DNA of 23,903 nt from positions 1 through 23,903 of the forward strand of contig CAZOWL010000070.1 in NCBI GenBank assembly GCA_964583605.1, in the 5' to 3' direction. This document shows, in pieces, positions 1 to 6,342 of the stretch (position 1 is its first letter; each line of letters opens with the position of its first letter). The position numbers were made by a program, and so were the translations under genes. This DNA is from CAZOWL01 sp964583605. Its GTDB lineage: Bacteria; Pseudomonadota; Gammaproteobacteria; Chromatiales; Chromatiaceae. The notes beneath the pieces are model-generated. The model had not been told where the DNA came from, made no database searches, and saw nothing but the letters and a program-made list of their open reading frames with translations.

Positions 1-36
1 TCCCTCACCCCAACCCTCTCCCAGAGGGCGAGGGAG
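1..36. repeat. REP-like intergenic repeat
   Basis: The window opens with a C-rich stretch (CCCTCACCCCAACCCTCTCC) followed by AGAGGGCGAGGGA, so CCCTC and GAGGG arms can fold back on each other. From memory, this is a common form of dispersed palindromic repeat between genes in proteobacteria. It is cut by the window edge and no gene overlaps it. Confidence 0.5.
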
Positions 37-173
37 CGAACGTGCTTCGCGAAGTTCATTGTAAAGGTTTCGGAGGTGGAGCGGCGACGACGCAGGGCGT
101 CGGGGCTCCGGACAGGCGTCCCGTAACCGTTGTCGTGCCCGCGCAGGAACATCGCGGCGCTTCGCGCAGGCAC

Positions 174-196
174 TAAAAAAGAATATTATTTTTCAA
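174..196 (+). promoter_or_regulatory. AT-rich promoter/operator region of the ArsR gene
   Basis: An abrupt AT-rich island in GC-rich surroundings lies 13-35 bases before the ArsR-family start. It holds a -10-like TATTAT (184-189) overlapping the palindrome AATATT (182-187), between A and T runs. ArsR-family repressors usually bind AT-rich imperfect palindromes over their own promoters, so autoregulation is plausible. No convincing -35 box was seen. Confidence 0.35.
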
Positions 197-208
197 GCTA
201 CAACCCAA

Positions 209-577
209 GTGAGCGTGTCTATGGCTGGAACGATCCGTCAGTCTTCCCACCATCCGGTGCTCAATGATCCTGCAGAGGCCGACTTGTTTGCCAACGATGC
301 TGATATTGAACGCGCCTCGCGATCACTGAAGGCCATGTCGCACCCGCTACGACTGAAAATCCTTTGCACGCTGGGCGATCAGGAGGTCAGCGTGCAAGAC
401 ATCGTCGAACAGGTGGGCACGTCGCAAAGCAATATCTCTCAGCACCTGGCGATCCTCCGCGACAAAGGGATATTGGCCGCGCGCAAGGACGCGAACCGTG
501 TGTACTACCGTGTCAGCGACGCACGCACTCTACGCCTGATCGGCATGATGCGCGAGGTGTTCTGCGCCCATGCCTGA
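209..577 (+). CDS. ArsR/SmtB-family repressor, probable persulfide sensor
   Basis: A 122-residue winged-helix regulator. Residues about 36-115 form the ArsR fold: an AMSHPLRLKIL entry helix, the recognition region TSQSNISQHLAILRDKGIL (71-89) and a wing with RVYYRV. It has only two cysteines, C53 in the helix after HPLRLKIL and C119 near the C-terminus, 66 residues apart. This matches the reactive pair of SqrR (C41/C107), and YgaV and BigR have cysteines at the same places. These proteins sense reactive sulfur species by forming a polysulfide bridge. No metal-site CxC motif of arsenite or cadmium sensors is present. A rhodanese gene follows about 200 bases downstream, which fits a sulfur role. 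Start: GTG at 209, or ATG at 221 in the same frame. Family is certain; ligand is inferred. Confidence 0.85.
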   Translation: MSVSMAGTIRQSSHHPVLNDPAEADLFANDADIERASRSLKAMSHPLRLKILCTLGDQEVSVQDIVEQVGTSQSNISQHLAILRDKGILAARKDANRVYYRVSDARTLRLIGMMREVFCAHA

Positions 578-685
578 CCGAAACCGTGCGGAGCTGACGC
601 TCCTTCCGCGGGCCGTCGATCGTCGCTAGCCTCTCGGCTCTGACCGGACGCAAGCTCGATGGACTCGGGTTAGGGATCAACTGGG

Positions 686-714
686 GTGACGCTTGTGATA
701 GCGGGCCTTATACT
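686..714 (+). promoter_or_regulatory. Candidate sigma-70 promoter for rhodanese-secB-gpsA
   Basis: GTGACG (686-691), 17 bases, then TATACT (709-714). Both boxes are close to consensus and the spacing is ideal. It lies 67 bases before the chosen rhodanese start and after the ArsR gene ends, so it could serve the rhodanese-secB-gpsA run separately from the regulator. Confidence 0.5.
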
Positions 715-780
715 GGGCGGCGCTTGAAAGCATCGACCGCCGTTGCCCGAGGAACGGCATGTGAAGCAGATCGATTCGAG

Positions 781-1197
781 ATGGTCATTGAGTTCATAGG
801 CAATCACTGGTATCTGTTCGTCGCTCTGGCGGTGATACTGGGCCTCTTGGCCCACAATCTGATCGTGGGCAGCAAGGGCTCGGTCGATCCCGCGGGCGCG
901 ACAGAGCTGATCAATCACCGCGACGCCCTCGTCGTCGATGTTCGACCCGCCGCTGATTTCTCGAAGGGTCACGTGATCAACGCGATCAACATCCCCTTCA
1001 ACGGGCTCAAGAGCCAGATCGGCACCTTGCAGAAGCACAAAGGACGGCCGATCGTCGTCAATTGCCGCTCCGGGTCGCAATCATCGCTGGCCTGCCGAGA
1101 GCTCCGCAAAGAGGGATTTACCGAGGTGTACAACTTGCAGGGCGGTGTCATGGCCTGGCAGCATGCCGGACTGCCGCTCACGCGGAAGAAGCGCTGA
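781..1197 (+). CDS. yibN: Membrane-anchored rhodanese-like sulfurtransferase (YibN type)
   Basis: A 138-residue protein from the ATG at 781. An upstream TTG at 724 in the same frame adds 19 residues that are not family-like. A single membrane helix lies at about residues 8-28 (WYLFVALAVILGLLAHNLIV). The rhodanese domain (about 35-135) follows, with VVDVRPAADFSKGHVINAINIP and the active-site loop CRSGSQSS, catalytic cysteine C95. Rhodanese domains carry sulfane sulfur as a persulfide on this cysteine; this one would sit in the inner membrane with the domain in the cytoplasm. In enterobacteria yibN precedes grxC, secB and gpsA; here grxC is missing and secB follows directly. The nearby ArsR protein with a persulfide-sensor cysteine pair adds to a sulfur theme. 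Confidence 0.88.
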   Translation: MVIEFIGNHWYLFVALAVILGLLAHNLIVGSKGSVDPAGATELINHRDALVVDVRPAADFSKGHVINAINIPFNGLKSQIGTLQKHKGRPIVVNCRSGSQSSLACRELRKEGFTEVYNLQGGVMAWQHAGLPLTRKKR

Positions 1198-1254
1198 CGC
1201 CGGTTTGATCCCGAGCGAGCACCCTGGAACCTGAATGGAGCTACGCAGAACAAG

Positions 1255-1740
1255 ATGGCCGATAACGCACAACAGGATAAGCCGCGGCAGTTCGTCCTGC
1301 AGCGGATATACGTCAAGGACGTCTCGTTCGAGACGCCTAATGCTCCGGAGATCTTCCGCCAGGAGTGGCAGCCGGCCCACGAGCTCAATTTGAACACGCG
1401 CGTGAACAAGTTGAGCGAGGACACCTATGAGGTTGTTCTCACCGCGACTGTCACGACTAAAATATCTGATAAGACGGCCTTTTTGGTCGAGGTGCATCAG
1501 GCTGGCATCTTCTCGGCCACGGGCTATTCTGATCAGGAATTGGGGCCGCTGCTCGGTGCCTATTGCCCGGGCCTGCTGTTCCCTTACGCTCGCGAGGTCG
1601 TCTCGGACCTCGTCACCAAGGGCAGCTTCCCCCAACTGCTCCTCCAGCCCGTGAATTTCGACACCTTGTTTGCAGAGCACCAAAAGCAAGCGGTGGCCCA
1701 GCAAAAGGCCAACGGGGGCGAGACCCAACGGCAGCATTGA
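1255..1740 (+). CDS. secB: Protein-export chaperone SecB
   Basis: A 161-residue protein, close to the usual SecB length. It matches the family throughout: RQFVLQRIYVKDVSFETPNAP near the N-terminus, the strand pair around DTYEVVLTATVTT, then AFLVEVHQAGIF, GAYCPGLLFPYAREVVSDLVTKGSFPQLLLQPVNF, and a polar, disordered tail. SecB works as a tetramer in the cytoplasm, holding precursor proteins unfolded and passing them to SecA. It lies between yibN and gpsA, the conserved gammaproteobacterial order. The gap to gpsA is about 21 bases, so the two are probably co-transcribed. Confidence 0.97.
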   Translation: MADNAQQDKPRQFVLQRIYVKDVSFETPNAPEIFRQEWQPAHELNLNTRVNKLSEDTYEVVLTATVTTKISDKTAFLVEVHQAGIFSATGYSDQELGPLLGAYCPGLLFPYAREVVSDLVTKGSFPQLLLQPVNFDTLFAEHQKQAVAQQKANGGETQRQH

Positions 1741-1761
1741 GCTCATCGTGTTGATCCTGTG

Positions 1762-2760
1762 ATGACCCCGAGGCAGGTCGCTGTCATTGGTCCGGGCTCT
1801 TGGGGCACCGCCCTGTCGTTGCTGATCTGCGGCAATGGCCACCAGGTCCGTCTCTGGGGGCACAACGCAGTGGAGATGGTCGCGCTTCGGCAGGATCGAG
1901 AGAATCGCCAGTACCTGCCCGGTTTTCGTTTTCCTCCCCGACTCACACCGGTCGCTGAGCTCGATGCCGCGCTTTCCGGTATCGACGCCTTGCTCATCGT
2001 CGTGCCCAGCCACGCCTTCGAACAGGTGATCGAGGCACTGCGGCCAAGGCTCGCGACGGGTATCGGTGTGGCTTGGGCGACGAAGGGTCTCGCCCCCGAC
2101 GGCCGTCGCCTGCTGCACGAGGTGGCTGCAGGTTTGGGCCAGCGCGACCTTGCGGTCGTCTCCGGGCCAAGCTTTGCTGCCGAGGTCGCCCGTGGCGTTC
2201 CCACGGCGGTGACTGTCGCTGGGACTTCGTCCAGTTTTGCCCAGTCGATCGCCGATCTGCTGCACAGCGCGCGCTTTCGGGCCTATACGGCCGACGATGT
2301 GATCGGCGTCGAGGTCGGGGGCGCATCAAAGAACGTGCTGGCGATCGCGACTGGCATCGCCGATGGTCTCGGCTTCGGCGCCAATACCCGAGCCGCACTG
2401 ATTACTCGCGGTCTGGCTGAGTTGATCCGGCTCGGTATCGCCCTTGGCGGGCGGCGTGAGACCTTTACGGGACTCGCCGGTATCGGGGATCTGGTCTTGA
2501 CCTGTACCGACGATCAGTCACGCAACCGCCGCTTGGGGCTCGCGCTGGCCAGGGGACGCACCGTCGACGAGGTGAAGCGCGAGATTGCCCAAGAGATCGA
2601 GGGTGTGCTCACCGCGAAGAGCGTGCGCGCGATCGCTCAGCGATTGCGTGTCGAGATGCCTATCTGTGAGCAGGTCTACCGGGTGTTGTACGAAGGCACG
2701 ACCCCGGAAGAGGCGACGCGGGCATTGTTGGAGCGCGATAGCAAAGCCGAGCTGGATTGA
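1762..2760 (+). CDS. gpsA: Glycerol-3-phosphate dehydrogenase [NAD(P)+]
   Basis: A 332-residue protein from the ATG at 1762; a GTG immediately before it in frame is the alternative. It reduces dihydroxyacetone phosphate to sn-glycerol-3-phosphate for phospholipid synthesis. The dinucleotide-binding loop is at the N-terminus (VIGPGSWGTAL). Further family blocks are VAWATKGL, VSGPSFAAEVARGVPTAVTV, GGASKNVLAIATGIADGLGFG with its catalytic-region lysine, RAALITRGLAE, and FTGLAGIGDLVLTCT followed by SRNRRLG. The length is typical and the gene looks intact. It closes the yibN-secB-gpsA run and converges on trmL 61 bases further on. Confidence 0.97.
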   Translation: MTPRQVAVIGPGSWGTALSLLICGNGHQVRLWGHNAVEMVALRQDRENRQYLPGFRFPPRLTPVAELDAALSGIDALLIVVPSHAFEQVIEALRPRLATGIGVAWATKGLAPDGRRLLHEVAAGLGQRDLAVVSGPSFAAEVARGVPTAVTVAGTSSSFAQSIADLLHSARFRAYTADDVIGVEVGGASKNVLAIATGIADGLGFGANTRAALITRGLAELIRLGIALGGRRETFTGLAGIGDLVLTCTDDQSRNRRLGLALARGRTVDEVKREIAQEIEGVLTAKSVRAIAQRLRVEMPICEQVYRVLYEGTTPEEATRALLERDSKAELD

Positions 2761-2821
2761 CTGGGAGGCGCCTTGGCCGACAGGATTTGGCAGGCCGCGG
2801 CGCGCCATCATTGCTCGCGAC

Positions 2822-3319
2822 CTAATCGCTAGGCCTGCTGCGCTGGTCCATCCCCTCAAAGCCGATCTGTCGCCATGCCTCGTAGAGGACAATGGCTACG
2901 GCATTTGATAGGTTGAGGCTGCGGCTTTGGGGCTGCATCGGTATGTAAAGGCGCTGCGAGGCAGGAATGGCCTCGAGCTGGCTCGATGGTAGACCGCGCG
3001 ATTCGGGACCGAACAAAAGGGCATCGCCGTGATGAAAGCTATTCTCAGTGTAGCTGGTGGTCCCCCGGGTCGTGCAGGCGAAGAGGCGCAAGGCCGGTTG
3101 CGTCGTCAGATAGGCCGTCAGGCTGGTATGAACTTGGATTTGCGCGTATTCGTGGTAGTCCAGTCCAGCCCGGCGCAGGCGCGTGTCATCAAGTTCGAAC
3201 CCTAATGGCTCGATCAGGTGGAGCCCAGCTCCGGTATTCGCGCAGAGCCGAATAATGTTGCCCGTATTCGCGGGAATCTCGGGCTCAAACAGCACGATGT
3301 CAAAGATGGCTCTCATCAT
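2822..3319 (-). CDS. trmL: tRNA (cytidine/uridine-34 2'-O)-methyltransferase TrmL
   Basis: About 165 residues, a SPOUT-class methyltransferase that methylates the ribose of the wobble base in leucine tRNAs. Family blocks: IVLFEPEIPANTGNIIRLCANTG at the N-terminus, LGFELDDTRLRRAGLDYHEYA in the middle, then LLFGPESRGLP and IPMQPQSRSLNLSNAVAIVLYE, which form the knotted SAM-binding region. The frame is open upstream to 3553, but homology begins only at the paired ATG codons (3319 and 3316). The longer start would also overlap the divergent dihydroorotate dehydrogenase gene. E. coli TrmL is 157 residues. gpsA followed by trmL (yibK) is common in gammaproteobacteria, though here they converge. Confidence 0.95.
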   Translation of the reverse strand: MMRAIFDIVLFEPEIPANTGNIIRLCANTGAGLHLIEPLGFELDDTRLRRAGLDYHEYAQIQVHTSLTAYLTTQPALRLFACTTRGTTSYTENSFHHGDALLFGPESRGLPSSQLEAIPASQRLYIPMQPQSRSLNLSNAVAIVLYEAWRQIGFEGMDQRSRPSD

Positions 3320-3355
3320 CACACGTGAACTAGCCTCAAAGCCAGGTCGGCCCTG

Positions 3356-4327
3356 ATGGCACCCAGACGGACAGACCCGCGCTTGGCCGTCGATTTCTGT
3401 GGGCTGCCTTTCACCACGCCGCTGGTCTTGCTCTCCGGCTGCGTTGGCTTCGGTGAGGAATACACTCGCGTGCGAGGGTTTTCGCATTGGGACGTGGGAG
3501 CCGTCTGCTTGAAAGGCACGACGCTCATGCCGCGGCTCGGCAACGCCCCGCATCGAGTCTATGAGACACCATGTGGCATGTTGAATGCTATCGGGCTACA
3601 GAATCCTGGGGCCGACTACGTGGTGAGCGAGATTCTCCCCAAGCTGGATCCCTCCGAGACGCGTTTCATCGCCAACGTCTCCGGCTCGACAGTCGAAGAA
3701 TATTATGAGGTGGCGCGCCGCTTTGACGACTCGCCCATCGATGCTATCGAGGTCAACATCTCCTGCCCTAACGTCAAAGAAGGCGGGGTGGCCTTTGGCA
3801 ATGACATACGCATGTCGGCTGAGGTCGTCGCGATGTGCCGAAGGGCCACGCGGAAGCCACTGATTACAAAGCTGTCACCGAACCAAACCGATATCGTTGG
3901 AAGCGCGCGCGCCTGCCTAGAGGCCGGCTCGGATGCCTTCTCCGTAATCAACACCTTGATGGGGATGGCAATCGATGTCGAGCGGCGCGTGCCGGTTCTC
4001 GGCAACAATCAGGGCGGCCTATCCGGTCCCGCGATCAAGCCGATTGCGCTGCTTAAGGTGCATCAGGTCTACCAGGTTTGTCGGCCTCACGACATACCGA
4101 TCATCGGCCAGGGCGGCGTAGAGAACGGCCAAGATGCTTTGGAGTTCCTCATCGCCGGGGCGACGGCGGTTGGCGTCGGTACGGCGCTATTCTACGATCC
4201 GCTGATTTGTCCGGCGATCAACCAGTCGATCAGCGACTACCTGGTTCGGCACGGCTTCGAGCGGGTCGCTGATCTGACCGGGACGCTCACATTGAACGAG
4301 CCGACTGACAGCTCGGCGAGGTCTTGA
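3356..4327 (+). CDS. pyrD: Dihydroorotate dehydrogenase, class 1 (PyrD type B-like)
   Basis: A 323-residue FMN TIM-barrel enzyme of pyrimidine synthesis that oxidises dihydroorotate to orotate. Features seen: the PLVLLSGCVGFGEEY entry, GAVCLKGTTL, the substrate loop NAIGLQNPG (78-85), the active-site segment IEVNISCPNV with C137 at the position of the catalytic base of class 1 enzymes, KLSPNQTDI, a SVINTLMGMAIDV segment, GGLSGPAIKPIAL, and the phosphate-binding IIGQGGVENGQDALEFLIAGA. A cysteine base marks class 1; the class 2 enzymes typical of E. coli-like gammaproteobacteria use serine and carry an N-terminal membrane helix, absent here. Type 1B enzymes normally pair with PyrK, but no pyrK lies in this window. 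It starts 36 bases from trmL, divergently. Related flavin dehydrogenases of this fold cannot be fully excluded. Confidence 0.87.
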   Translation: MAPRRTDPRLAVDFCGLPFTTPLVLLSGCVGFGEEYTRVRGFSHWDVGAVCLKGTTLMPRLGNAPHRVYETPCGMLNAIGLQNPGADYVVSEILPKLDPSETRFIANVSGSTVEEYYEVARRFDDSPIDAIEVNISCPNVKEGGVAFGNDIRMSAEVVAMCRRATRKPLITKLSPNQTDIVGSARACLEAGSDAFSVINTLMGMAIDVERRVPVLGNNQGGLSGPAIKPIALLKVHQVYQVCRPHDIPIIGQGGVENGQDALEFLIAGATAVGVGTALFYDPLICPAINQSISDYLVRHGFERVADLTGTLTLNEPTDSSARS

Positions 4328-4378
4328 CCGGGGCTCGATCTCTCATGCTATATTAACTATTCGATATACACTTAATAT
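4324..4378 (+). promoter_or_regulatory. Candidate promoter with AT-rich palindromic operator
   Basis: TTGACC (4324-4329) overlaps the end of the dehydrogenase gene and is followed 19 bases later by TATATT (4349-4354). A perfect 7-base inverted repeat, ATATTAA (4350-4356) and TTAATAT (4372-4378), spans the start region with a 15-base centre. This suggests a dimeric repressor site over a promoter for the small gene that follows. The AT content stands out sharply from the surroundings. Confidence 0.4.
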
Positions 4379-4419
4379 GACCGCAACCGCTGTTAAGGCA
4401 TTGATGCGAGGACACGTTG

Positions 4420-4644
4420 ATGAGCGATGTTGAGGCCTTGAGGCAAGAAAAGCAGGCTTTAATCGACAAGATGCTGGCCATGCAGAAACAGTTTATTGAG
4501 CACGAGCATGAGCATGGCGTTTCTGGGAAGGATTATTGGGCGTCTCAGGACGGATTTCTCGCGGAGTATCGTCAGGAATACATGGACATGGCCAATCGTG
4601 TCGTCGAGCTTGCGCATCAGATCGTTGGCTCTTCCCGCCTTTGA
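4420..4644 (+). CDS. Small charged helical protein of unknown function
   Basis: 74 residues from the ATG at 4420, with GCGAGGA 8-14 bases upstream as ribosome-binding site; a TTG directly before it is in frame. I do not recognise the family. The protein is almost entirely helical and charged (VEALRQEKQALIDKMLAMQKQFIEHEHEHG), then a short SGKDYWASQDGF turn and a second helix (YMDMANRVVELAHQIVG). The pattern suggests a helical hairpin or short coiled coil in the cytoplasm. The alternating His-Glu run (HEHEHEHG) could bind metal, but nothing proves it. It has no signal peptide. Its own promoter region and codon use like its neighbours argue that it is a real gene. Confidence 0.7.
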   Translation: MSDVEALRQEKQALIDKMLAMQKQFIEHEHEHGVSGKDYWASQDGFLAEYRQEYMDMANRVVELAHQIVGSSRL

Positions 4645-5088
4645 GGGTCTCGTCAGCGCGTGACCTCGCCACACCGGGAGTAGCCGATGATCTGGCGTCC
4701 TATCCTGGCGGAGGGTAGGGACGGAGCCCGGTGCACGAAAGCACCCCGACGCAGGCGCGAGCCTTGGGACGGGGTTGCTGCTTCCGAGACCAGTTGATCC
4801 AGACTGTCTGTCGCTGAGCGTGTTTGCTTGACGCTCGAGATCTGCGGCCGTTCTTGCAAGTCTTCCGCGGGCTCATCGCCCCGTCCGGGTCTGATGACAC
4901 CGGTATTTCCAGGGGGGGATCCAGAGCCCCGCAGCCGGCATTGCGGTCAAAGCAATGAAAGATCCGGTAATCGCAGTCTAACCGAGCACCCTATCGACCC
5001 CCCGGGCGACCAGGCGGTGTCAATGTGAAGGTCTTGTTGGAGCACCGATGACCTGCTCGTTGCGCGGCCGGCAATCGAGCGAGCGCGG
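4645..5088. other. 444-base intergenic region with possible RNA structure
   Basis: No convincing gene. GGTCTCG (4646-4652) pairs perfectly with CGAGACC (4785-4791), enclosing about 130 bases. Inside is a tight hairpin, GGTGC-ACGAAA-GCACC (4730-4745). This may be a structured 3' end or small RNA for the small gene upstream, or a terminator area between it and the convergent glycosyltransferase gene. I could not match it to a known riboswitch. The rest (4792-5088) shows nothing recognisable. Confidence 0.35.
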
Positions 5089-6174
5089 CTACCGCCGGGC
5101 TTCCTCCTGCGGCTGGAGGCACAAGGGTGCCGATTCCGGTCGTGACCCGCGCAGCTGGAGACGGCGCATCGCCCAGACATAAAACCCGAAGAGAATCAGG
5201 AAACCGACCAGCATATAGGGATCCGACGTGCCGAGCCACTCGCCGAGAAGGCCGATGCTGGCGGCACCCACTGCGAAGGCTACCATGACGGCAAGTGTAT
5301 TACGGCGGCTGAGACCGGCATCTAGCAGCAGATGATGGCAATGGGCGCGATCAGGAGACAAGGGGGAGCGCTGTTGCTTGATGCGCCATAGGATCACGCA
5401 CAAAGTATCCAGCAAGGGCAGTGCGAACAGCCAGAGGGCGGTCGTCGGCGACATTAAGCGCTCCGGACCTTGAGAGAAATAGATCAGAAGCCAGGCGAGG
5501 ATGAAACCTAGGAACATGCTGCCCGCATCGCCCATGAAAACGAGCGCTGGGCGGCGCAGACGCAGGTTGTAGCGCAGGAAGGCTAGCAGCGTGCTGACCA
5601 GCACGACGAGCAGCGCCAGGTGGTCCCAGGCTCCACCCGTCCAGGCTAGCAGCAGCAGCGCGCCTGCGGTAACCAGCGTCAACGAGGCCGCGAGGCCATC
5701 GAGTCCGTCGACCATATTGACCGAGTTGATTACGCCTGTAGCGGCGAATAACGTGAACGGCACTGCCACTAGGCCCAATTCCAGCACCCCGCCCCGCAGG
5801 TCCAGGTTGCCAAGATCAGCCAACACCACCCCCCCCCAGAGGGTCATGATTGCGCCGGCGGCAATTTGAGAAAAGAGCCGCATGTTGGCCGGCGTGTCCT
5901 TCAGATCATCAAGGACACCTACAAACACCAGAATGATTGCCCCTGCGAAAAGGGCGCGAAAGCTGCTTAAAGGCATGTCTAGCGTCAAAGCAGCTAGCGC
6001 GAAAGCGGCGAAGATCGCGATACCGCCGATTACGGGCGTCGGGTGGGGGTGGTGCTTACGTCCGCCAGGGTGATCAACGAGACCGATGTGGAGGGCCACC
6101 GGCATCAGGATCTCGATGAAGAAAACGGTGGCGACAAAGCCGACAAGGCCACTGAGAAGAAACGATTGCAGCAT
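5089..6174 (-). CDS. wecA: Undecaprenyl-phosphate GlcNAc-1-phosphate transferase family (WecA-like)
   Basis: A 361-residue polytopic membrane enzyme of the MraY/WecA/TagO superfamily with about ten hydrophobic segments. These enzymes move a sugar-1-phosphate from a UDP-sugar to undecaprenyl phosphate, the first step of O-antigen, common-antigen or exopolysaccharide synthesis. Diagnostic motifs: VDHPGGRKHH (33-42), the Mg-binding DDLKD (89-93), NSVNMVDGLDGLA (150-162), VFMGDAGSM (212-220) and the His-rich loop RAHCHHLLLDAG (276-287). DHPGGRKHH and the HxHHxLLD-type loop favour WecA over MraY. The start at 6174 has a good ribosome-binding site (GGGGAT). It lies 168 bases downstream of an O-antigen-ligase-type gene on the same strand, supporting a role in surface polysaccharide. 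The exact sugar is not known. Confidence 0.9.
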   Translation of the reverse strand: MLQSFLLSGLVGFVATVFFIEILMPVALHIGLVDHPGGRKHHPHPTPVIGGIAIFAAFALAALTLDMPLSSFRALFAGAIILVFVGVLDDLKDTPANMRLFSQIAAGAIMTLWGGVVLADLGNLDLRGGVLELGLVAVPFTLFAATGVINSVNMVDGLDGLAASLTLVTAGALLLLAWTGGAWDHLALLVVLVSTLLAFLRYNLRLRRPALVFMGDAGSMFLGFILAWLLIYFSQGPERLMSPTTALWLFALPLLDTLCVILWRIKQQRSPLSPDRAHCHHLLLDAGLSRRNTLAVMVAFAVGAASIGLLGEWLGTSDPYMLVGFLILFGFYVWAMRRLQLRGSRPESAPLCLQPQEEARR

Positions 6175-6342
6175 GACAACTATCCCCGTATCCCCAATCG
6201 GCTTTCGTAGTCAGGCGGCCCTGTTCGCCCCTGAGAACAGAAACCTACACACAATCTCTGTTCGTTGCAAGGGCCATTTCCGCCAACGGGAGCACGCATC
6301 GTTGCATCGTTGAGCGGTTGTCATGTGCCTCTGAGCGGCCGC

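Noticed and set aside
1081..2265. 394-residue minus-strand open frame
   Set aside because: Shadow of secB and gpsA; it has no family similarity and the plus-strand genes are certain.
4720..4775. GACGCA after a GAAA hairpin, recalling a cyclic-di-GMP (GEMM) riboswitch
   Set aside because: Other fixed GEMM bases and the second helix do not fit, and the element lies after a gene rather than before one.
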